The notes under the pieces are model-generated. The model did not search any database and was not told where the DNA came from. It was given only the letters and a program-made list of their open reading frames with translations. Of a DNA stretch of 6,889 nt, positions 1-5,424 are shown one piece after another. Source of the stretch: Clostridiales bacterium UBA4959 (GTDB lineage Bacteria; Bacillota; Clostridia; Oscillospirales; CAG-272); the NCBI GenBank assembly GCA_002397345.1, contig DHAH01000050.1, positions 719 to 7,607 on the forward strand, given 5' to 3'. The translations under genes were made by a program, and so were the position numbers. Within the stretch, counting starts at the first letter, position 1. Each line of letters starts with the position of its first letter.

Positions 1-483
1 GCGGTACCAGTCGGTGATGATCCATATGCAGCGTTTGAGCTGCCCCAGCGCGCCCGAGCGCACCAGTTCGCGCATCTTCGCGTATTGCGGATTAGTGCGC
101 TGGTTGTACATCACGCCGAAAGGAAGCCCGCTCGCATCGGCAGCGGCGATAAATTCGCGTACTTTTTTAGTATAAACACCGACAGGTTTTTCAGAGATGA
201 CCGCAACCCCGCGCTTGAATGCCTCGATTCCGATTATAGGATGATAATAATGCGGAGTGGCGATAATGACGGCGTCGCACAGCCCGCTGTCAAGCAGCGC
301 AGTGTAATCATCGAAAAAAGCGACCTCGCCTTTTACGTTGGCGCGCACCCAATCGAGCCGCGATGGCTTGATGTCGCATACCGCTGTGAGCGTCGCGCCC
401 TCGATTTCGCCGCCCCCAAGCCAGCCGACATGACCAGTACCCATATTACCGATGCCGATAACACCGAAACGAACCTTATCCAT
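1..483 (-). CDS. Gfo/Idh/MocA-family oxidoreductase, N-terminal part (cut by window edge)
   Basis: The minus strand reads open from an ATG at 483 through the window edge (161 codons, no stop), so the 3' part is missing. An AAGGAG SD (493-498) lies 9 nt upstream and fixes the start. The N-terminus is a Rossmann NAD(P) fold: GIGNMG at residues 10-15, CDIKP at 36-40 at the end of the second strand, ATPHYYH at 75-81, and the family-typical EKP at 98-100. In this family the Lys of EKP is the usual catalytic/cofactor residue. Members oxidise or reduce sugars, inositols and related polyols, normally as proteins of about 330-400 residues, so less than half is visible. The C-terminal domain that sets substrate choice lies outside, so no substrate can be named. 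The gene is divergent from the small gene at 841 and has its own promoter. The family call is firm; the function is open. Confidence 0.93.
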   Translation of the reverse strand, partial: MDKVRFGVIGIGNMGTGHVGWLGGGEIEGATLTAVCDIKPSRLDWVRANVKGEVAFFDDYTALLDSGLCDAVIIATPHYYHPIIGIEAFKRGVAVISEKPVGVYTKKVREFIAAADASGLPFGVMYNQRTNPQYAKMRELVRSGALGQLKRCIWIITDWYR

Positions 484-521
484 TGCAATGTTCTCCTTCT
501 GACAGTATATTTAACAGACAT

Positions 522-550
522 ATTTTACATCAAAGCGCAGCATATTGCAA
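522..550 (-). promoter_or_regulatory. Sigma-A-type promoter of the oxidoreductase gene
   Basis: On the minus strand TTGCAA (545-550) and TAAAAT (522-527) are separated by exactly 17 nt. Transcription would start near 515, leaving a leader of about 30 nt that contains the SD. Both boxes are close to the sigma-A consensus, and the same -35 sequence occurs in the promoter at 1103. Confidence 0.65.
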
Positions 551-667
551 GCGATATAAATATTTTCACAAATAAAAAATAATTTATAACTATGAATAAA
601 TGTATGATAAAATTGGCAAAACTATCTCCAAGGTGATTAATACTAAAATTCGATAAATACAAGGATT

Positions 668-714
668 AAAATCCGCGTCAAAACCCATATATTCAAACTT
701 TTGGCGCGGATTTT
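668..714. terminator. Terminator-like hairpin, no obvious upstream gene
   Basis: A 16-bp stem (668-683 with 699-714, GC-rich core CCGCG/CGCGG) is flanked by A's on the left and T's on the right (711-715), the shape of a bidirectional Rho-independent terminator. No plus-strand gene ends just before it. On the minus strand it would lie upstream of the oxidoreductase, where it could block read-through. The assignment as a working terminator is uncertain. Confidence 0.4.
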
Positions 715-729
715 TACCAAGTTTATAAT
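701..729 (+). promoter_or_regulatory. Sigma-A-type promoter for the small gene at 841
   Basis: TTGGCG (701-706) and a perfect TATAAT (724-729) are 17 nt apart. The -35 box lies in the inner right arm of the inverted repeat, and the -10 overlaps the first two bases of the outer right arm. The predicted start near 736 gives a leader of about 105 nt before the ATG at 841. Confidence 0.55.
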
Positions 730-774
730 CGAATTTAAGTATAGGTCTTAAAAATCATCAATAATAAAAACAAA

Positions 775-817
775 GCGCGAAACGCGTAATACGAATCACT
801 TTATTACTGCTTCGCGC
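775..817 (+). promoter_or_regulatory. Leader stem-loop ahead of the small gene
   Basis: GCGCGAA (775-781) pairs with TTCGCGC (811-817). Inside it GC (784-785) pairs with GC (809-810), and GTAATA (786-791) with TATTAC (802-807). The result is one bulged stem of about 15 bp with a 10-nt loop. It ends a few bases before the GGAG of the gene at 841, so the SD is left exposed. It matches no riboswitch class that I recognise. Confidence 0.45.
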
Positions 818-840
818 AACGAAGGAGCGTGGTCATATTT

Positions 841-993
841 ATGGCTAAAAAAGGCATGAAACGACCCGAGGTTCGCGACAACAGCGTAACAGAAAACAAA
901 CAGGCAAAAGAAAAACGCAGTGAAACCGCCTCTATTCCCGCGGCGCAGAGCAACACCGCCAACAGCAGAGCCAAAATCAACCCCGGTAAATAA
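841..993 (+). CDS. Small basic protein, 50 residues, unknown function
   Basis: ATG at 841 to TAA at 993 encodes 50 residues starting MAKKGMKRPE and ending SRAKINPGK. The protein is rich in Lys, Arg, Asn, Ser and Ala, and has no Cys, Trp, Tyr or Phe, no membrane segment and no signal peptide. It is probably soluble and largely disordered, with a basic head (KKGMKR), a charged middle, and a Ser/Ala/Asn-rich tail with basic residues. GGAG at 824-827 is 13 nt from the ATG, a rather long but usable spacing. Support for a real gene comes from its own promoter (701-729), a structured leader, and a strong terminator 6 nt after the stop, which together define a transcript of about 300 nt carrying only this frame. 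I think similar short proteins with a MAKKGMKRP-like start occur in Oscillospiraceae, but that is memory, not a search. A nucleic-acid or ribosome-associated role is conceivable from charge alone; it is not shown. Confidence 0.7.
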   Translation: MAKKGMKRPEVRDNSVTENKQAKEKRSETASIPAAQSNTANSRAKINPGK

Positions 994-998
994 TAGTG

Positions 999-1041
999 AA
1001 AAGCACGCCTGCGCGAAAAAAAGTGCGGGCGTGCTTTTTTT
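999..1041 (+). terminator. Rho-independent terminator of the small gene
   Basis: AAAAGCACGCCTGCGC (999-1014) pairs over its whole length with 1023-1038, with two G-T wobbles, around a GAAAAAAA loop. A run of seven T's (1035-1041) follows directly. It sits 6 nt after the stop codon at 993. Confidence 0.92.
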
Positions 1042-1102
1042 CTTTCATTATTGATTATGAATGTAATTACAATAAAAATCTAACAGAAATTTAATAATAA
1101 TC

Positions 1103-1131
1103 TTGCAATTTTTATTTAAATATATTATAAT
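1103..1131 (+). promoter_or_regulatory. Sigma-A promoter of the solute-binding protein gene
   Basis: TTGCAA (1103-1108) and a perfect TATAAT (1126-1131) are 17 nt apart in very AT-rich DNA. The predicted start near 1138 gives a leader of about 45 nt. Together with the terminator at 999-1041 it makes the binding protein gene an independent unit. Confidence 0.75.
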
Positions 1132-1182
1132 AATCAACAGATAAGTAATATTATAAAAACACTATGATGAGAGGAACTTATT

Positions 1183-2640
1183 ATGGGCAAATCAATCATG
1201 CGTACCCTTGTCTGGCTGCTCCTTCTTGCGTTCACCTTTTCCGCCGCGATTTCGTGCGCGGATAATAAGAGCGACGCCGCGGGCTCGGATACATCAACCG
1301 CTCCTGAAGTTGAAAAAGAATATCTCGACAATCTGCCGGCTGATACAAACCTCGACGGCAGGAAGATACGGCTTTTGTCCAGCGACGAAAGCTCGTTTAA
1401 ATCGGTGGAGGAAGCGATTGACGTCGTTGACACCGCCGTGTATAACCGCAACTTGAAAATCGAGGAGCGCTTAAATTATACGGTAGAACCTGTTTTTGAC
1501 ACCGGCTGGGGCGTTGTTAAAGATAAATTGGTTAAGAGCGTCACCGCTAACAGCGACGATTTCGATTTATACGCGGGTTATGGTTATTGGTCCATTTCGC
1601 TGGCGTCCGACGGACACATGCGCAACCTCGCGAATATGCCGAACATAGATATGTCACAACCCTATTGGGGTAAAAAGTTTATCGACGCGATGGCATATAA
1701 AAACTACATATATTGGCTGACCGGTGATATTGTACTTAACTACACAAACGGCATATACGCCACTTTCGTTAACCACGACCAGTGGAAGGACAGATTCTCG
1801 GAAGTCGATCTGTACCAGCTTGTGCTTGACGGCGGCTGGACGCTTGATAAGATGGCTGAATACGCCGCCGCTTCATATAGCGACCTTAACGGCAACTCCA
1901 AGGTTGATAAAGACGACTTCTGCGGATATGTGTTCACCACTGAAGACGACATCGACGGCATGTCAATAGCGGCGGGCGTCAGGTTCACCGAGTTTGACAC
2001 AGAAGGCGTGCCGTTTATAACAATCACTGATAAGGGACTTGATACAGCGGTTAAATTCGCTGAAAAGCTTTCAGCGCTGTGCTGGGGACCGGGTTCGTTT
2101 TGCGCACCCTCCGACGACTGCAAAACAATGTTTACAATGTTCGGCAATCTCCACGCGATGTTCACCGTCGGACGTCTTGCGCACGGCTCGACCTATCTGC
2201 GCGATATGAAAGAGGATTTCGCCATAATACCCGCGCCGAAACTTGACGAAACACAGGAAACCTATCTGACGACGCTGCACGACGGCACAACGATTATAGG
2301 GATACCAAAAACTGTGAATGACGATGCCGCCATCGCCGTCTGCGCGGTCCTGGAGGGTCTTGCTGCTGAAAGTTATAAGAGCCTCACGCCCGTTTATCTT
2401 GACGTTGCGCTTAAAAACAAATATACACGCGACGAAAAATCGGCGGAAATGATCGACCTCATCAGAAAGAATATAGTTTCCGATTTTGGATTCCAGTATA
2501 CGGCGACAGGGTTCAATAACTTCTTCCGTTCGCGTACCAAGACGGGCGTAGGCGTGGCTACACACGTCGCGAAATCGCAAAAGTCATGGGAAAAGTCGCT
2601 TGAAACCATACTCAAATCGCTGGAAAAGAACGCGGGATAA
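1183..2640 (+). CDS. Extracellular solute-binding lipoprotein (ABC-importer type)
   Basis: This 485-residue protein has a lipoprotein signal: basic head (K3, R7), hydrophobic core about 8-23, and lipobox AISC with the lipidated Cys at 25. A Ser/Asp/Ala-rich linker follows, so it should be anchored outside the membrane. The mature part resembles the family-1 solute-binding proteins, mostly carbohydrate binders, numerous in Clostridia; motifs I recognise are AIIPAPKLD (347-355) and EGLAAESYK (391-399). Residues 234-245 form a dockerin/EF-hand-type calcium loop (D234, N236, N238, D242, D245), frequent in this group. GAGGA (1171-1175) lies 7 nt before the ATG at 1183; the in-frame ATG at residue 6 lacks such a site. 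No permease or ATPase gene is beside it, so it either serves a transporter encoded elsewhere or the rest is outside the locus. The ligand is not predictable here. It is transcribed from its own promoter and converges on the glycosyltransferase gene. Confidence 0.92.
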   Translation: MGKSIMRTLVWLLLLAFTFSAAISCADNKSDAAGSDTSTAPEVEKEYLDNLPADTNLDGRKIRLLSSDESSFKSVEEAIDVVDTAVYNRNLKIEERLNYTVEPVFDTGWGVVKDKLVKSVTANSDDFDLYAGYGYWSISLASDGHMRNLANMPNIDMSQPYWGKKFIDAMAYKNYIYWLTGDIVLNYTNGIYATFVNHDQWKDRFSEVDLYQLVLDGGWTLDKMAEYAAASYSDLNGNSKVDKDDFCGYVFTTEDDIDGMSIAAGVRFTEFDTEGVPFITITDKGLDTAVKFAEKLSALCWGPGSFCAPSDDCKTMFTMFGNLHAMFTVGRLAHGSTYLRDMKEDFAIIPAPKLDETQETYLTTLHDGTTIIGIPKTVNDDAAIAVCAVLEGLAAESYKSLTPVYLDVALKNKYTRDEKSAEMIDLIRKNIVSDFGFQYTATGFNNFFRSRTKTGVGVATHVAKSQKSWEKSLETILKSLEKNAG

Positions 2641-2665
2641 AGTGAAAAAGAACGAAGGTACGGTC

Positions 2666-2702
2666 GCTTTTCAATTCTCAGCATAGCTGGGAATTGAAAA
2701 GC
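2666..2702. repeat. 17-bp hairpin with 3-nt loop inside the left arm
   Basis: GCTTTTCAATTCTCAGC (2666-2682) pairs with 2686-2702 around ATA, with a single T-G wobble. It competes with the long-range repeat, since 2666-2671 can pair either locally or with 2855-2860. No T run follows, so it is not a terminator on its own. It could protect the 3' end of the binding-protein mRNA. Confidence 0.65.
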
Positions 2703-2722
2703 TCCGCAAAACTTTTTATTAA

Positions 2723-2765
2723 AGGGGTCTGGTGGGCGCCATAGCACCACCAGACCCCTATTTTT
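2723..2765 (+). terminator. Rho-independent terminator after the solute-binding protein gene
   Basis: A perfect 13-bp GC-rich stem (AGGGGTCTGGTGG at 2723-2735 with 2747-2759) with an 11-nt loop is followed by ATTTTT (2760-2765). It lies about 80 nt after the stop of the binding-protein gene. On the minus strand the arm is followed by TTTAATAAAAA, so it may also weakly stop the glycosyltransferase transcript. Confidence 0.8.
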
Positions 2766-2862
2766 ACGAGTAGTCCTTATGGGAAAAATTTTTTTGAAAT
2801 CAATAAGCTTGTATAAAACATTTTTATTATTAAAAAGTTTTGCGGAGCTTTTTCAAAAGCGA

Positions 2863-2886
2863 CCGTACCCCCGTACCCTCGTACCC
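2863..2886. repeat. Three tandem 8-bp units
   Basis: CCGTACCC, CCGTACCC and TCGTACCC follow one another at the right end of the long inverted repeat, then run into CCCG next to the glycosyltransferase stop codon. The left arm has only one matching unit (GGTACGG at 2657-2663). This looks like slippage growth at one repeat end. Confidence 0.7.
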
Positions 2887-2892
2887 CCCGCA

Positions 2893-4176
2893 TTAGCTGT
2901 CATTGCGTGAGCGGAGCAGCTTGTGCGAGCGTCCGACAACGTGGTGCTCGATGGGTTTCCAGGTTACTTTTGTGAAAATCGCGAAGAACGAGATCGGGAT
3001 ATACGTGAACATAAAGAAGGGGAAAGTAAACATGTATAATATTTTTTTGAATACTCTTGCCCGTATGTGCCGCCATTCGGTAATGGTTGTGATAAGCCCC
3101 ATAACAAACAACGTCAGGTAGGCGCTGGCGAAGTTTTGAAGAATAGAAGTGATGGCGATCATAATATTATCGCCCCGCAGCACGCCAAGCACCGCGATTA
3201 ATACGTTGGCGACTACACCGACCACCGAGAGCAGCAGCGCGGGCATGGTTGACATCGTCATATCGTAGCAGATGAAATTCCCGCGCAGCATACCGCAGAA
3301 CAACCTGCCGCCGTATTGCCGGAACATTTGCAGATATCCCTTCGCCCAACGCATCCGCTGCCGCCACGATTGGGAAAATTTTATCGGCTGTTCGTCAAAA
3401 AATTCGGCGTCGGGGCAGAAACCGATCTCCTCGCCGTCCAAAACCTGATCGGCGGTGAATTCTATATCTTCGCTGAGCATGTGGTAAGGCCAGCCGCCGT
3501 TTTTATTAAGGATCCTGCGGCTGAATAAGAAGCCCGTGCCGGAAACCACACAGCTTGTGCCCAGCAGAGTCCGCGAATGGTTGAGATAACGCGAGTCGCG
3601 CAGGAAATACAGCCCGTACCCGGCGGAAATCCAGTTATCGCCGTAATTTTTGGAATTGCGGTAGCTGGTGACGATGTCATATCCGTCGCAGGCGGTCTTG
3701 TTCATCTGCTCAATATAATCGGGTTTAAGCAGATTATCAGAGTCGAACACGATATAACCGTCGAAAATATCGCCGTAATCTTCGCGAATGTGCGCAAGCA
3801 GCTCGTCGAGCGCGTAACCTTTGCCCACTTTCTCCATGTTAAACCGCTCGTATACGACGGCGCCGTGTTCACGCGCGACCTCGGCGGTTTTATCGGTGCA
3901 GTTATCGGCAAGCACAAACCGCGTGATAAGCTCCGCGGGATAGGTCTGCATACCGATACTGTCGATAAGCTCGCCGATGACAGATTCTTCGTTGCGCGCG
4001 CAGCTCATCACAGCATATCTGCGCAGCTCGACAGGTCGTTCTTTGCCGTGCTTTTTATGGGGCAGCAGCTTTCGCAGGCGCGCTACGATAGGAACGGGCA
4101 CATATAAGAACTGATAGGCGTAGCAAAAAAATAATATAACGAATATCAAATAATTTATCAACTTTAATGTTTCCAT
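2893..4176 (-). CDS. Membrane glycosyltransferase family 2, processive (cellulose/hyaluronan synthase-like)
   Basis: The preferred start is the ATG at 4176 (427 residues). An in-frame ATG at 4218 adds 14 residues with Cys pairs and polar residues, and neither start has a good SD. Numbered from 4218: a membrane segment at about 20-42, then a cytoplasmic GT-A domain with CARNEE (73-78), LADNCTD (103-109), DSD (159-161, metal/nucleotide-sugar binding), SED (249-251, catalytic base motif) and QRMRW (287-291, the QxxRW motif of processive enzymes). Three or more membrane segments follow at about 326-347, 352-378 and 393-416. This D, DxD, ED, QxxRW set plus the membrane layout matches synthases that extend a polysaccharide and may export it. 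The sugar donor and product cannot be told. No partner synthesis genes are adjacent; the gene lies 155 bp downstream of the HAD gene on the same strand, with a possible promoter of its own, and converges on the binding-protein gene. Confidence 0.92.
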   Translation of the reverse strand: METLKLINYLIFVILFFCYAYQFLYVPVPIVARLRKLLPHKKHGKERPVELRRYAVMSCARNEESVIGELIDSIGMQTYPAELITRFVLADNCTDKTAEVAREHGAVVYERFNMEKVGKGYALDELLAHIREDYGDIFDGYIVFDSDNLLKPDYIEQMNKTACDGYDIVTSYRNSKNYGDNWISAGYGLYFLRDSRYLNHSRTLLGTSCVVSGTGFLFSRRILNKNGGWPYHMLSEDIEFTADQVLDGEEIGFCPDAEFFDEQPIKFSQSWRQRMRWAKGYLQMFRQYGGRLFCGMLRGNFICYDMTMSTMPALLLSVVGVVANVLIAVLGVLRGDNIMIAITSILQNFASAYLTLFVMGLITTITEWRHIRARVFKKILYMFTFPFFMFTYIPISFFAIFTKVTWKPIEHHVVGRSHKLLRSRNDS

Positions 4177-4272
4177 ATTGTTTATCACATCACAGCAGAA
4201 AAAATCTCCTGCCGGCATTTCAAGTTTTATGTACGTTAATGTCCGCGCGCGCCTTCATTTTTACTGTGACTG

Positions 4273-4301
4273 ATTGTACCATAAAAAATATTAATATAGA
4301 A
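4273..4301 (-). promoter_or_regulatory. Possible extended -10 promoter of the glycosyltransferase gene
   Basis: On the minus strand TGGTACAAT gives an extended -10 (TACAAT at 4273-4278). The -35 is weak (TTCTAT, 4296-4301) at 17-nt spacing. The predicted start near 4266 lies about 90 nt before the ATG at 4176. Confidence 0.4.
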
Positions 4302-4373
4302 GTACATAAAGTCTTAAATTATTATTAAGCAGGTGACAAAGCTCCCAATATACGCGTAAATACCGCTCTTTAT

Positions 4374-5165
4374 TCATTCCTCGCCGATGATGGCGCCTAC
4401 ATGCGGGTAAATATATGTGGGTCGATATGGGAAAAGATTGATCGTATCGAGAGTGGTGACGCCGGAAAGAACGAGTATGGTATCAAGCTCACTTTCGATA
4501 CCTGCGACAATGTCGGTGTCCATGCGGTCGCCGATGATGGCAACCTCAGCGTGATGACAGCCGAGCTTTTTAATAGCGTGGCGCATGATGAGCGGGTTGG
4601 GTTTCCCGATGTAATAGGCGCTTTTGCCTGTTGTCATCTCGATGGGTGAAATCAGGGCGCGGCAGGCGGGGATGATACCGTTCTCCGACGGCGCGGTGAG
4701 GTCGGTGTTTGTGCCGATCAGTTTAGCGCCGCGCTGCACAAGTTTGACAGCCCTCTCGATCTTTTCATAGGACAGCGAGCGCGTTTCGCCGAACACCACA
4801 TAATCGGGGTTATAATCGTTCATGCTCAATCCGGCGTCGTAAAGCGCGTTGACAAGCCCCGGTTCTCCGATGACATAAACGCTTCCGCCCGGGCACTGGT
4901 TGGACAAAAATGACGCCGTGGCAAGCGCGCTGGTGTAAAAATGCTCCTCACTGATTGACAGTCCCATGCGGCTGAGCTTGTGGCACAGCTCGCGGGGCGC
5001 GCGCTCGCTGCTGTTGGTTAAAAATAAAAACTGCTTGTTATTATCCACAAGCCAGTCCACAAACGCGGGTACATGCGGAAGCAATTTGTTTCCGTGGTAT
5101 ATAACTCCGTCCATATCGATGATGAACGCCTTTTTTTCACTTATCGCCGGTAAAGGTGACGCCAT
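4374..5165 (-). CDS. HAD-superfamily phosphatase, NagD type (class IIA)
   Basis: This 263-residue protein has the full HAD motif set: motif I DMDGV at 17-21 (D17 nucleophile, D19 acid/base), motif II TNSS at 50-53, motif III Lys in GKPNP at 187-191 (K188), and motif IV GDRMDTD at 212-218 for Mg2+ binding. The insertion between motifs II and III is a class IIA cap, as in NagD and the p-nitrophenyl phosphatase group, and the length is normal for it. Family members hydrolyse small phosphomonoesters such as sugar phosphates, nucleoside monophosphates or glycolytic intermediates; the substrate here is not set by sequence. No in-frame alternative start is better: AAGGA lies about 12 nt upstream of the ATG at 5165, a longish spacing. 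It is transcribed divergently from the TIM-barrel isomerase gene, sharing an operator-like palindrome, which suggests joint control and related substrates. I saw no strong terminator after its stop. Confidence 0.93.
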   Translation of the reverse strand: MASPLPAISEKKAFIIDMDGVIYHGNKLLPHVPAFVDWLVDNNKQFLFLTNSSERAPRELCHKLSRMGLSISEEHFYTSALATASFLSNQCPGGSVYVIGEPGLVNALYDAGLSMNDYNPDYVVFGETRSLSYEKIERAVKLVQRGAKLIGTNTDLTAPSENGIIPACRALISPIEMTTGKSAYYIGKPNPLIMRHAIKKLGCHHAEVAIIGDRMDTDIVAGIESELDTILVLSGVTTLDTINLFPYRPTYIYPHVGAIIGEE

Positions 5166-5222
5166 ATTATTATAACCATCCTTTTAATTTCTGACGCGGG
5201 TGCGAAGCACAAAACTCCCTAT

Positions 5223-5262
5223 TTGAACAAAAAGTTTTACCATATTAAAACCGGTTGTTCAA
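5223..5262 (-). promoter_or_regulatory. Stem-loop in the leader of the HAD phosphatase mRNA
   Basis: TTGAACAA (5223-5230) pairs with TTGTTCAA (5255-5262), and GTTTTA (5234-5239) pairs with TAAAAC (5246-5251). They are separated by a symmetric 3x3 internal loop and closed by a 6-nt loop. It lies inside the roughly 127-nt leader expected from the promoter at 5299-5327. It belongs to no riboswitch class I recognise. As DNA the outer arms could also be a protein-binding inverted repeat. Confidence 0.45.
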
Positions 5263-5298
5263 GTTATATCTTATTAATAATATTTGTGATTAGTTAAT

Positions 5299-5327
5299 AT
5301 TATATAATAAAAATAAGAATTTGTCTA
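5299..5327 (-). promoter_or_regulatory. Sigma-A promoter of the HAD phosphatase gene (left half of divergent pair)
   Basis: On the minus strand TAGACA (5322-5327) and a perfect TATAAT (5299-5304) are 17 nt apart. The predicted start is near 5292. Boxes and spacing are identical to those of the plus-strand promoter that begins at the next base. Confidence 0.75.
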
Positions 5328-5335
5328 TAGACAAA
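5320..5335. promoter_or_regulatory. Perfect 16-bp palindrome, likely shared operator
   Basis: TTTGTCTATAGACAAA reads the same on both strands. Its two half-sites contain the -35 hexamers of the two divergent promoters, so a dimeric regulator bound here would cover both. The TTGT...ACAA shape resembles sites of GntR-superfamily sugar regulators such as TreR and AraR, but the regulator is not in the window. I found no second copy in the window. Confidence 0.75.
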
Positions 5336-5356
5336 GTGGAAAAAATTAAGTATAAT
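5328..5356 (+). promoter_or_regulatory. Sigma-A promoter of the TIM-barrel gene (right half of divergent pair)
   Basis: TAGACA (5328-5333) and a perfect TATAAT (5351-5356) are 17 nt apart. The predicted start near 5363 gives a leader of about 62 nt, including a GC-rich patch (5369-5391, GGGTGGG...CCCCCC) that may fold weakly. Confidence 0.8.
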
Positions 5357-5424
5357 AAGTATAAACCGCAGGGTGGGTGCTTGCCCCCCGCTATTAAAAA
5401 CAATATTTCGGAGGTATTTTAATA

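Larger units (their letters stand above)
640..742. repeat. Nested inverted repeat, about 103 bp
   Basis: Two pairs of arms are nested symmetrically. The outer 15-nt arms (640-654 and 728-742) match with one mismatch. The inner 16-nt arms (668-683 and 699-714) pair fully with one T-G wobble around a 15-nt loop. The 13-nt stretches between outer and inner arms are equal in length but do not pair. No coding potential is visible, and there is no clear direct duplication at the edges. It could be a small non-autonomous palindromic element or a structured transcription boundary. It fills much of the gene-free stretch 484-840. Confidence 0.6.
2657..2869. repeat. Long imperfect inverted repeat between convergent genes
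   Basis: The outer arms 2657-2671 and 2855-2869 are perfect 15-bp complements. The inner arms 2696-2718 and 2831-2854 pair over 23 bp with one extra T on the right. The left arm carries 24 extra bases (2672-2695) that extend a hairpin tip. The interior holds a strong terminator hairpin and about 65 bp of AT-rich DNA. There is no reading frame of note. It has the build of a MITE-like or terminator-type intergenic repeat; similar TTTTGCGGAGC-type repeats are, to my recollection, common between genes in Oscillospiraceae. Confidence 0.75.

Noticed and set aside
85..582. Plus-strand open frame of 165 codons opposite the oxidoreductase
   Set aside because: It is antisense to a frame with clear Rossmann and EKP motifs, has no SD, and shows no recognisable domain.
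2863..2886. Possible CRISPR-like direct repeats
   Set aside because: Units are 8 bp in direct tandem without spacers.
3577..4107. Plus-strand open frame of 176 codons opposite the glycosyltransferase
   Set aside because: Shadow of the GT2 gene, whose catalytic motifs are all in the minus-strand frame.
4177..4218. N-terminal extension of the glycosyltransferase from ATG 4218
   Set aside because: No SD at 4218, and the extra 14 residues are polar and Cys-containing ahead of a membrane segment. It remains possible, since ATG 4176 also lacks a good SD.
5166..5298. Known riboswitch in the HAD gene leader
   Set aside because: The long leader holds a stem-loop, but I see no conserved core of any class I know.
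5369..5391. GC-rich patch in the TIM-barrel leader as a terminator or G-quadruplex
   Set aside because: The pairing is short and irregular, there is no T run, and only two G runs of three are present.
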